Positions 1 through 5,941 are shown, counted from the stretch's first letter. The stretch is 6,174 nucleotides of DNA from an uncultured Mollicutes bacterium (GCA_937905855.1 CALCWU010000092.1:1-6174); one strand, 5' to 3'. Numbers and translations are program-made. Notes: a model not told the origin generated them from the letters alone.

Positions 1-44
1 AGGGCGCTACCTTTTATTTTGAGTTTAAGAAGGATAAAATCTAA
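1..44 (+). CDS. C-terminal end of an upstream gene, possibly a sensor histidine kinase (partial)
   Basis: Only the last 13 codons are inside the window, in the frame starting at base 3; they read GATFYFEFKKDKI and end in TAA at 42-44. A glycine followed by a T-F-x-F-x-F strand is how the ATPase domain of many sensor histidine kinases ends, so this is a possible kinase C-terminus, but 13 residues cannot prove it. The stop codon shares its last A with the ATG of the next gene (TAATG), which suggests translational coupling and a shared transcript. The other two forward frames give no better candidate. That a gene ends here is fairly likely; its identity is a weak inference. Confidence 0.45.
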   Translation, partial: GATFYFEFKKDKI

Positions 45-709
45 TGAAATTTTATTTAATGGGTGGTGAAACACCTGGCAAAACTAAATTATATGAAATA
101 ATGCTTAAAATAACAGGAAAAGATAATCCGAAAATTTTATATTTTCCTAATGCTAGTGTAGATTATCAAAATAGCTTTGAGAGATTTAAAAAGCAAACAG
201 ATGGTTTTAATTGTTATATTGAATTATTTTTAAATCAAGATGTTAGCTTTAATGATTATGACATTTTATATTTTGGTGGTGGTATAACTCAAAAAATTGT
301 TTTTGAGCTAAGAAGTCTAAAGGATTTAATTATTAAGTCAAATTGTTTGTTAGCAGGTAGTAGTGCCGGCGCAAATATGTGGTTTTTAGCTGGTGTAGGT
401 GATTTTTATTCCTATTATGACAACTTTCACACCTATAATTATAAGCTGATTAAAGGTTTTGGTGCTATTAATGCTACATTTTGTCCTCATTATCAAAAAG
501 AGGATTTAATTGTTTACAATGATATGGTGAAAGAATATGAAGCTGATGGTTTTGCGCTTGAAAATGATACAGCTTTATTTTTGAATGATTCTTATTTTGA
601 AATTTTCAAACAAAATAATGCTAGCAGTGCTTATTGGTTTAAAAGAACAGAAAACTATAAGATGATACCTTTATATGAGGGAATAAAATATAAGATCAAA
701 GAGGATTAG
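44..709 (+). CDS. Peptidase S51 family protein (peptidase E-like serine peptidase)
   Basis: A 221-residue cytoplasmic protein with the plan of the S51 family (peptidase E, cyanophycinase and relatives). An N-terminal strand with MGG (6-8) is followed by ILYFPNAS (31-38), then the glycine-rich turn YFGGG (76-80). The nucleophile elbow is GSSAGA (105-110), making Ser107 the likely catalytic Ser. CPHY (147-150) supplies the likely catalytic His149. Peptidase E cleaves Asp-X dipeptides; many Firmicutes S51 proteins have unknown substrates, so I do not assign that activity or the pepE name. The length fits the family (about 200-240 residues). No signal peptide is visible. The ATG at 44 follows AGAAGGA (28-34) and overlaps the preceding stop. 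One base separates the gene from the prephenate dehydratase gene, so both are probably on one mRNA. The family call is firm, the substrate is unknown. Confidence 0.85.
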   Translation: MKFYLMGGETPGKTKLYEIMLKITGKDNPKILYFPNASVDYQNSFERFKKQTDGFNCYIELFLNQDVSFNDYDILYFGGGITQKIVFELRSLKDLIIKSNCLLAGSSAGANMWFLAGVGDFYSYYDNFHTYNYKLIKGFGAINATFCPHYQKEDLIVYNDMVKEYEADGFALENDTALFLNDSYFEIFKQNNASSAYWFKRTENYKMIPLYEGIKYKIKED

Positions 710-710
710 T

Positions 711-1541
711 ATGAGAAGTGTTTCATTACTTGGCCCGAAACAAACATTTTGTGATAAGGCGTTAAATAAATATGAAAAATTTACGGGCGAAAACTTCAAA
801 GTGTTTTATTGTGATTCAATTATTGAGTCAGCTAAAAAATTTATAGATACAGATTTATTAATTTTACCATTTGAAAATTCGTTAGATGGCTTTGTTACAG
901 AGGCTCTTGACATATTAATGAGTGAATCACTTTTAATTGTTGCTGAAATTAAACAAAATATTGCTTTTAAATTAGTAAGCTATGAGAATAATATTAATGA
1001 TATAGAAAAAATATATGTTCAGTTTAAAGCTAAAGGCCAATGCTTACATTTCTTAGAACCTTATTTAAGCAAATGTGTATTAACAGAATCAAATTTATTA
1101 TCACTTGATTATTTATTGGAAAATAAAAACAAAAGTGCTGCTATTGTTCCAATGCATATTAGTGAAGAATTTCCCCTTGTATTAAAAGACATTACGGATT
1201 CTAAAAATAATGAAACTAGATTTTTAGTTATTAGTAGAAATAAAAATGATATTTTTTATAGTGATTTAATTAAGGTTAGCTGCTATGCATATGCTTTACT
1301 TGATAAGCCAGGTATTTTATATAATATTTTAAGAAGATTTGATGAGCATCATATTAACCTTTCAAATATAATTTCAAGACCTACGAAAAGTGAGCTTGGT
1401 AAATATAATTTTTATATAGAATTTTCTTTAGCAAAGAAGGATCTAAGTAAGGTTGATTTAATTTTAAATGAATTCAACAATGATAATGATTATAAGCTGA
1501 AGATTTTAGGAATTTATTCAAATATAGGAGATAAAAAATGA
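711..1541 (+). CDS. pheA: Prephenate dehydratase, divergent (PDT plus ACT domain)
   Basis: Prephenate dehydratase converts prephenate to phenylpyruvate in phenylalanine synthesis. The 276-residue length fits the monofunctional enzyme. The PDT domain spans roughly 1-175: SLLGPKQTF (5-13) matches the N-terminal glycine motif, LPFENSLDG (52-60) the PIENS motif, and ETRF (168-171) holds the Thr-Arg-Phe motif with the catalytic Thr (Thr169). An ACT domain spans about 187-270, with DKPGILYNIL (198-207) and ISRP (221-224), which corresponds to ESRP of the phenylalanine-binding site. Departures are clear: PFENS for PIENS, ISRP for ESRP, and VQFKAKGQC (103-111) where most relatives have an S-H-P-Q-A-x-x-Q-C type motif. 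GAGG at 701-704 lies 6 bases before the ATG. The stop is TGA, overlapping the next start as ATGA. No other aromatic pathway gene is nearby. The family call is good; activity and Phe feedback are less certain. Confidence 0.82.
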   Translation: MRSVSLLGPKQTFCDKALNKYEKFTGENFKVFYCDSIIESAKKFIDTDLLILPFENSLDGFVTEALDILMSESLLIVAEIKQNIAFKLVSYENNINDIEKIYVQFKAKGQCLHFLEPYLSKCVLTESNLLSLDYLLENKNKSAAIVPMHISEEFPLVLKDITDSKNNETRFLVISRNKNDIFYSDLIKVSCYAYALLDKPGILYNILRRFDEHHINLSNIISRPTKSELGKYNFYIEFSLAKKDLSKVDLILNEFNNDNDYKLKILGIYSNIGDKK

Positions 1542-2836
1542 GAGCAGTAGACATAATAGAAAAAAAGAGAAATGGTTTAGAATTAACTAATGAAGAAATT
1601 AAATTTCTTATAAATGGTTATACAAATGGAGATATACCAGATTATCAGATGTCTGCCTTTACAATGGCTGTTTATTTTCAAGGAATGAATGATAATGAAG
1701 CAACTAATTTGGCTTTAGCTATGCTTCATAGTGGCGATGAGCTTAATCTTGATATGATTGAGGGAGTAAAGGTTGATAAGCATTCTACAGGTGGCGTTGG
1801 TGATAAAACAAGCTTAGTTTTAGCACCACTTGTTGCATCTCTTGGTATAAATTTTGCTAAAATGAGTGGAAGAGGACTTGGACATACAGGTGGAACTCTT
1901 GATAAGCTTGAATCAATTCCTGGCTTTAATATATCATTGACTGATGATGAATTTATCGAGCAGCTTAAAAAAATACATTTGGCTATTATAGGTCAAACAG
2001 TTAATTTAGCTCCTGCAGATAAGAAGCTTTATTCATTAAGGGATGTTACAGCTACTGTTGATTCAATACCGCTTATTGCTTCAAGTATAATGTCTAAGAA
2101 GCTTGCAAGTGGAGCAAATGCTATTTGCCTAGATGTTAAGGTAGGTAGTGGAGCATTCATGAAAAATATTGATAGTGCCCGTAAACTAGCTAAATTAATG
2201 GTTGCCATAGGTAATAAATGTAATCGTCATATGACAGCTGTTTTAACTAATATGGATGAACCACTAGGATTTGCTGTTGGTAATAGCGTAGAGGTTTTGG
2301 AGGCCATCAATACACTAAATGGTAATGGTCCTAAGGATTTACTTGAATTATGTCTAACTCTTGGTGCATATTTAGTTATTGATAGTAATTTAGCAAGTAC
2401 AGTTTCTGAAGCAAAGGATTTGTTAAGAAAACAAATTGAAAATAAAGAAGGCTTAAATAAACTTGCAGAAATGGTAAATGCTCAGGGTGGAGATAGTTCA
2501 TATATTTTTAATCCTGCCAAATTTGTTTTAGGCAAAAATGTTATCGAAATTAAGAGTCAAAATAAAGGATATGTTAGCAAGATTGATGCTCTTGCCATTG
2601 GTCATGCGGCAATGCTTGTTGGTGCTGGAAGAGAAAAAATTACCGATACTATTAACCCACGTGTTGGCGTTGTTTTAAACAAAAAGGTTGGCGATTATGT
2701 TAATGAAAACGAAACTCTTGCCACATTATATTCTGATGGAAATAATGAGAAAGAAGCAATTGAAATGATTAAAAAAGCATATTCATATGCTGATTTTGAG
2801 ATTGAACCAAAGCTTATATTAGAAATTATTAGATAA
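1538..2836 (+). CDS. pdp: Pyrimidine-nucleoside phosphorylase
   Basis: This enzyme cleaves uridine, deoxyuridine and thymidine with phosphate to give the base and (deoxy)ribose 1-phosphate, in cytoplasmic nucleoside salvage. At 432 residues it has the usual family length. An N-terminal helical domain (about 1-65) precedes the phosphate-binding KHSTGGVGDK (81-90), then the family signature SGRGLGHTGGTLDKLESIPG (110-129). Arg168, Ser183 and Lys187 fall at the base-contacting positions known from Bacillus pyrimidine-nucleoside phosphorylase. Lys108 (AKMSGRG) is the residue that, as I recall, separates the broad-specificity enzyme from thymidine-specific DeoA, which has Met there. This favours pdp over deoA. 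The C-terminal domain (about 340-432) carries the GAGR and NPRVG segments typical of the family. AGGAG at 1526-1530 sits 7 bases before the ATG, inside the end of pheA; the ATGA overlap suggests coupled translation. It is the last gene of the left operon. Confidence 0.95.
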   Translation: MRAVDIIEKKRNGLELTNEEIKFLINGYTNGDIPDYQMSAFTMAVYFQGMNDNEATNLALAMLHSGDELNLDMIEGVKVDKHSTGGVGDKTSLVLAPLVASLGINFAKMSGRGLGHTGGTLDKLESIPGFNISLTDDEFIEQLKKIHLAIIGQTVNLAPADKKLYSLRDVTATVDSIPLIASSIMSKKLASGANAICLDVKVGSGAFMKNIDSARKLAKLMVAIGNKCNRHMTAVLTNMDEPLGFAVGNSVEVLEAINTLNGNGPKDLLELCLTLGAYLVIDSNLASTVSEAKDLLRKQIENKEGLNKLAEMVNAQGGDSSYIFNPAKFVLGKNVIEIKSQNKGYVSKIDALAIGHAAMLVGAGREKITDTINPRVGVVLNKKVGDYVNENETLATLYSDGNNEKEAIEMIKKAYSYADFEIEPKLILEIIR

Positions 2837-2849
2837 TTTGAAAAAAATA

Positions 2850-2878
2850 TTGAATTGTTTTATTTTTAATGCTATAAT
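2850..2878 (+). promoter_or_regulatory. Promoter of secG (TTGAAT, 17 bp, TATAAT, extended -10)
   Basis: The -35 box TTGAAT (2850-2855) is separated by exactly 17 bases from a consensus TATAAT (2873-2878). TG at 2870-2871 gives an extended -10. Transcription would begin near 2885, about 30 bases before the secG ATG. The intergenic position right after the pdp stop supports it as the start of a new transcription unit. Confidence 0.85.
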
Positions 2879-2915
2879 AGTCAAGTAGTCTATTAAGTAG
2901 TATGGAGGAATCAAA

Positions 2916-3140
2916 ATGCTAGTTTTAAATATATTTACACTAATTGTTTCAATTTTATTAATAGCAATTGTTATGATGCAAAATTCTAAGGATGACATTA
3001 ATGATGCCTTTAATGGTAGCAAGTCTGAATTATTTAAAAATCAAAAAACTCGTGGTATTGAATTGTTTTTACAAAGAGGAACTGCAGTCCTAGGAATAAT
3101 TTTTATTATTCTAGTTGTTATCTGTAATGTAATTCAATAA
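2916..3140 (+). CDS. secG: SecG preprotein translocase subunit
   Basis: SecG is the small auxiliary subunit of the SecYEG channel and helps SecA-driven export across the cytoplasmic membrane. The 74-residue protein has the expected two-helix hairpin: a first hydrophobic segment at about 3-21, a polar cytoplasmic loop beginning MMQNSKDD (20-27), and a second segment at about 55-73. The Q-x-S-K after helix 1 and the RGTAVLGIIFII stretch (54-65), matching the R-x-T-x-x-L start of helix 2, are family features. The middle glycine/FGG motif of many SecG proteins is reduced here to AFNGSKSELF. GGAGG at 2904-2908 lies 7 bases before the ATG. The position upstream of rnr and smpB is the classic Firmicutes arrangement and supports the call. 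The gene has its own promoter and a downstream hairpin terminator, so it may form a one-gene unit with some readthrough into rnr. Confidence 0.92.
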   Translation: MLVLNIFTLIVSILLIAIVMMQNSKDDINDAFNGSKSELFKNQKTRGIELFLQRGTAVLGIIFIILVVICNVIQ

Positions 3141-3149
3141 TTATGATGC

Positions 3150-3179
3150 TTGACAACATAATTGCTATTAAGGAATTAT
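3150..3179 (+). promoter_or_regulatory. Possible rnr promoter embedded in the terminator
   Basis: A perfect -35 hexamer TTGACA (3150-3155) is followed after 18 bases by AATTAT (3174-3179), which matches the -10 consensus at four of six positions. Transcription would start near 3186, about 26 bases before the rnr ATG and just before its Shine-Dalgarno site. The -35 match is exact but the -10 is weak and the whole element overlaps the hairpin, so this is tentative. Confidence 0.4.
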
Positions 3180-3191
3180 GTTGTTTTTTTT
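3153..3191 (+). terminator. Intrinsic terminator after secG
   Basis: A perfect 11-bp inverted repeat, ACAACATAATT (3153-3163) and AATTATGTTGT (3174-3184), has a 10-base loop and runs straight into a T tract (3184-3191), with a second T run at 3195-3200. It starts 12 bases after the secG stop. The stem is AT-rich with only three G-C pairs, so termination may be partial, leaving readthrough into rnr. Confidence 0.82.
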
Positions 3192-3200
3192 ATGTTTTTT

Positions 3201-3208
3201 GAGGTGAT
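3201..3208 (+). promoter_or_regulatory. Strong ribosome binding site of rnr
   Basis: GAGGTGAT is an uninterrupted 8-base match to the complement of the 16S rRNA 3' end. The GAGG core is 7 bases from the ATG at 3212. It fixes the rnr start and follows directly on the T runs of the secG terminator. Confidence 0.85.
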
Positions 3209-3211
3209 TCT

Positions 3212-5305
3212 ATGAAAGAAAAAGTTTTAGATTTATATTTAAAGGGATATAGAATAAATAAAATATGCAAGCTTTTAAATATCAGCTATCAAATGGTTAT
3301 TGATATTCTTGACGAATATGTTAAAAGTGGACGTTTAGCTATAAGCCATAATGGTCATTATAAAGAAGTTAAAAACGGAAAATTAATTCTTAAAAGTGAA
3401 GGATATGGCTTTATTCATGTTGATGGAGAAGATAATGATTATTATGTTCCATATGGTTGTAATAATGGTGCTCTTGATGGTGATGATGTTGCTTTTTATT
3501 CATTTTCTGATGGTAGAAAATTAAAAAATGCTGAAGTTGTTAAGGTTATTCAAAGAAGTAAACTTGATGTTATTGGTACTATTATTCATAAAAAGCGTAA
3601 AAATAATGTTAAAGCTTATGTTTTAACTAAATATGAATATCCTCTTCATTTAATTAAACTTGATGATATAAATGATTACGAAGATGATACAGTTGTTAAA
3701 GCAAGAATTAATTACTTACCAAATCAAATTACTGCAAAAGTAACAAAAATTGTTGGTAAAACAGATGATGATGGTATTGAAATTACTAAGATTGCTGAAA
3801 GCTATGGATTTTATAGTGAATTTAGTGAAGAAACGATAAAAGAATTAGAAAAAGTTCCAGATGAAGTGGAACCAAGGGATTTAAAAGGACGTACTGATTT
3901 TACTGATAAAACAATTATTACAATAGATGGTGATGATGCTAAGGATTTTGATGATGCCATTTCACTAGATATATTAAAGAATGGTAATTATTTACTTGGG
4001 GTATATATTGCTGATGTTAGTAATTATGTATGCCCTAATACTTCCTTAAATGAGGATGCCATAAAGCGTGGAACAAGTGTTTATTTAGCAGATAGAGTGA
4101 TTCCAATGCTACCTTTTAAGCTATCAAATGGCTTGTGTTCATTAAATGAGGGTGTGGTACGTCTTGTAATGGCATGCCAAATGGAGATTAATGATTTAGG
4201 TGAAATTGTTGATTACAAGATTTCTGAGGGATTTATAAAATCAAGACATCGAATGACCTATAATAATGTTAATAAAATTTTAAATGACGATCAGGAAATG
4301 TGTAATAAATATTCGGATATTGTTTTGATGTTAAATAATATGAATAAGCTTGCTCATATTTTAAGAAAGAAAAGACATGATGCTGGAGGACTGGACTTTG
4401 AAATTGATGAATATAAAATTAGTCTTGATGAGCATCATGAACCAAATGGTATTTCCTTAAGAGTGCGTGATGAGGCTGAAAAGCTAATAGAGGATTTTAT
4501 GCTTGAGGCAAATAATTGCGTGGCTTCATTTTTTACAAAATTGAATTATCCTTGTATGTATAGAATTCATGAAAAGCCTGACCAAGAGAAATTACGTGAT
4601 GTTTTAAAAATCATTAGTAAGCTTGGTGTTAAAATTAAGTTACCTAAGAATGATATTCATTCAAAATTAATTCAAAAGGCTTTGGAGGATTTAGATGATA
4701 ATCCATTAAAGCCAGTAATAAATCAAATGCTTTTAAGAACAATGATGAAGGCTAAATATTCAACTGTAAATGTAGGACATTATGGCTTATGTATTGATGA
4801 TTATTGTCATTTTACATCACCAATTAGAAGATATCCAGATTTAATGGTGCATCGTTTATTAAAGGAGTTGGTTTTACATCCAACTAATTTTGATGCTAGC
4901 TATCAATACTATTCTGAGAATCTTGAAGGAATAGCGATTATGAATTCAAATAGTGAAAGAAAGGCTATTGATTGTGAAAGAGATGTTGATAATATGCTTA
5001 TGACTTGGTATATGTCAAAGCATATTGATGAGCACTACGATGGCATTGTTGTTTCAATTTTAAGCTTTGGAATGTTTGTAATGCTTGAAAATGGTGTTGA
5101 AGGATTAGTTAGTCTTAGAAATATGGACGATTATTTTACATATGATGAGGCTCATCAAAAGCTAATATCTGCAAGTAGAACCTTTAGCCTAGGTGATAAG
5201 GTTAGAGTTGTAGTTATTGATGCCGTTCGTGAAACATCAAAAATTGATTTAATGCTAGAAGAAGACTATGGAGATGATAGCTATGGCGAATATTTGTACA
5301 AATAA
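3212..5305 (+). CDS. rnr: Ribonuclease R (RNB-family 3'-5' exoribonuclease)
   Basis: RNase R degrades RNA processively from the 3' end, including structured RNA; in E. coli it also removes faulty mRNA during tmRNA rescue. Domain order in the 697 residues: an N-terminal helix-turn-helix-like region (about 5-45), cold-shock domains (about 50-110 and 118-185), the RNB catalytic domain (about 225-550) and a C-terminal S1 domain (about 608-685). The RNB core TIDGDDAKDFDDA (237-249) holds the metal-binding aspartates Asp239, Asp245, Asp247 and Asp248, matching E. coli Asp272, 278, 280 and 281. Tyr291 matches Tyr324. SPIRRYPDLMVHR (536-548) is the conserved RNA-binding signature. The protein is shorter than E. 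coli RNase R (813) because the N-terminus is compact and there is no long Lys-rich tail; it ends in an acidic DYGDDSYGEY segment. Its last 23 bases overlap smpB, indicating coupled expression. Confidence 0.96.
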   Translation: MKEKVLDLYLKGYRINKICKLLNISYQMVIDILDEYVKSGRLAISHNGHYKEVKNGKLILKSEGYGFIHVDGEDNDYYVPYGCNNGALDGDDVAFYSFSDGRKLKNAEVVKVIQRSKLDVIGTIIHKKRKNNVKAYVLTKYEYPLHLIKLDDINDYEDDTVVKARINYLPNQITAKVTKIVGKTDDDGIEITKIAESYGFYSEFSEETIKELEKVPDEVEPRDLKGRTDFTDKTIITIDGDDAKDFDDAISLDILKNGNYLLGVYIADVSNYVCPNTSLNEDAIKRGTSVYLADRVIPMLPFKLSNGLCSLNEGVVRLVMACQMEINDLGEIVDYKISEGFIKSRHRMTYNNVNKILNDDQEMCNKYSDIVLMLNNMNKLAHILRKKRHDAGGLDFEIDEYKISLDEHHEPNGISLRVRDEAEKLIEDFMLEANNCVASFFTKLNYPCMYRIHEKPDQEKLRDVLKIISKLGVKIKLPKNDIHSKLIQKALEDLDDNPLKPVINQMLLRTMMKAKYSTVNVGHYGLCIDDYCHFTSPIRRYPDLMVHRLLKELVLHPTNFDASYQYYSENLEGIAIMNSNSERKAIDCERDVDNMLMTWYMSKHIDEHYDGIVVSILSFGMFVMLENGVEGLVSLRNMDDYFTYDEAHQKLISASRTFSLGDKVRVVVIDAVRETSKIDLMLEEDYGDDSYGEYLYK
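5270..5273 (+). promoter_or_regulatory. Ribosome binding site that selects the smpB start
   Basis: Three in-frame ATGs lie close together at 5268, 5274 and 5283. GGAG at 5270-5273 is 9 bases before the ATG at 5283, abuts the one at 5274, and overlaps the one at 5268, so it can serve only the third. The site lies inside the coding end of rnr. Confidence 0.7.
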
Positions 5306-5735
5306 AAAAGTTGGCTTTGAATATTTTATCTTAGATAAATATGAAGCTGGAATAAAACTAACAGGTACTGAAATAAAATCAATAAGAGAAGGTAAGGTAA
5401 ATATTAATGATACTTATGTTATTTTAAGAAATAATCGTCCTTATGTCATTAATATGTTTATTGCTAAATATTCTCATGGTAACATTTTTAATCATGAAGA
5501 AACTCGTGATCGAGAATTATTATTACATAAAAGTGAAGAAATAAAGCTGGCAACAAAGGTAAAGCTTCAGGGCTTATCTATAGTTCCAACTAGATTATAT
5601 TTTGTTGGATCCTTAGTTAAAATTGAAATTGCCTTATGTAAGGGAAAGAAATTAGCTGATAAAAGACAAAGTCTTAAAGAGGCTGAAGGAAAAAGAAATA
5701 TTGCTAAGGCACTTAAAGAAGCAAATAGATATTAA
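5283..5735 (+). CDS. smpB: SsrA-binding protein SmpB
   Basis: SmpB binds the tRNA-like domain of tmRNA and delivers it to ribosomes stalled on broken mRNA, with its C-terminal tail reading the empty mRNA channel. The 150-residue product has the usual length. Visible family motifs: FEYFILDKYEAGIKLTGTEIKSIREG (12-37) forms the start of the OB fold, YSHGNIFNHEETRDRELLLHK (63-83) is the most conserved stretch, IVPTRLYF (100-107) the next strand, and KGKKLADKR (120-128) starts the basic tail. Ala125 is unusual: this place before DKR is generally His or Tyr. I chose the ATG at 5283 (MANICTNKK) because it has the best-spaced Shine-Dalgarno site and a typical Met-Ala start; the ATG at 5268 would add five residues. 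The gene overlaps rnr by 23 bases, and the ssrA promoter overlaps its stop codon. Confidence 0.95.
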   Translation: MANICTNKKVGFEYFILDKYEAGIKLTGTEIKSIREGKVNINDTYVILRNNRPYVINMFIAKYSHGNIFNHEETRDRELLLHKSEEIKLATKVKLQGLSIVPTRLYFVGSLVKIEIALCKGKKLADKRQSLKEAEGKRNIAKALKEANRY

Positions 5736-5760
5736 CAATTATACCGACTTGTGGTATAAT
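5732..5760 (+). promoter_or_regulatory. Promoter of ssrA (TTAACA, 17 bp, TATAAT, extended -10)
   Basis: TTAACA (5732-5737) overlaps the smpB stop codon and is separated by exactly 17 bases from a perfect TATAAT (5755-5760). TG at 5752-5753 adds an extended -10. The expected start site falls at or next to the GGG at 5766, which is also the mature tmRNA 5' end. This is a strong promoter of the sort expected for an abundant stable RNA. Confidence 0.88.
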
Positions 5761-5761
5761 T
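5737..5761. repeat. Perfect 9-bp inverted repeat across the ssrA promoter
   Basis: AATTATACC (5737-5745) and GGTATAATT (5753-5761) are exact reverse complements with a 7-base spacer, GACTTGT. The right arm contains the -10 box and the left arm holds the same box on the opposite strand. No T tract follows, so it is not a standard smpB terminator. It could be an operator, a symmetric promoter, or chance in AT-rich DNA. Confidence 0.7.
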
Positions 5762-5850
5762 AATTGGGCTTGTTTGGATTCGCCGTGGTATTTGAATATT
5801 TATAAGCATGTCTTGGTTGCGCAAGTAAAAACGTCGAGGTTTAAATAACC

Positions 5851-5919
5851 GCAGAAGATAATAATTATGCATTTTTAGCAGGTGCTAATAACACTGCTAA
5901 CTATGCTTTTGCTTGCTAA
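5851..5919 (+). other. tmRNA tag-peptide reading frame (22 codons plus TAA)
   Basis: The proposed resume codon is GCA at 5851, after ATAACC; E. coli has ATAGTC before its GCA. The frame encodes a first half AEDNNYAFLAG (5851-5883) and a second half ANNTANYAFAC (5884-5916), then TAA at 5917-5919. The first half alone resembles a whole short Firmicutes tag; the second resembles the NYAFA end of Mollicutes tags. The last codons form the 5' strand of the next hairpin. The frame and end are well supported; the exact first codon is inferred. Confidence 0.85.
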
Positions 5920-5934
5920 TTAATTAGTGCAAGC
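5911..5934 (+). other. tmRNA helix H5 around the tag stop codon
   Basis: GCTTGC (5911-5916) is the exact reverse complement of GCAAGC (5929-5934). The tag stop TAA sits in the loop region, as in other tmRNAs. The alternative palindrome CTAATTAATTAG (5916-5927) could extend or rearrange the stem. Confidence 0.65.
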
Positions 5935-5941
5935 TACTCTT

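Noticed and set aside
1538..2836. Thymidine phosphorylase DeoA as the identity of the phosphorylase
   Set aside because: Lys108 in AKMSGRG, with Arg168, Ser183 and Lys187 at the Bacillus numbering, fits the broad-specificity pyrimidine enzyme better than DeoA, which has Met at the Lys108 position.
2819..3022. Minus-strand open frame of 67 codons across the pdp-secG junction
   Set aside because: It lies antisense to secG and covers its promoter. Its hydrophobic product mirrors the secG coding strand, and no family is recognisable, so it is a shadow frame.
5268..5282. Upstream in-frame ATGs at 5268 and 5274 as the smpB start
   Set aside because: The GGAG at 5270-5273 overlaps or abuts them and cannot serve either. 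The ATG at 5283 is well spaced and gives a typical SmpB N-terminus.
5737..5761. The inverted repeat after smpB as an intrinsic terminator
   Set aside because: No T tract follows the right arm (AATTGGG comes next), and the sequence is the ssrA promoter, so termination there is unlikely.
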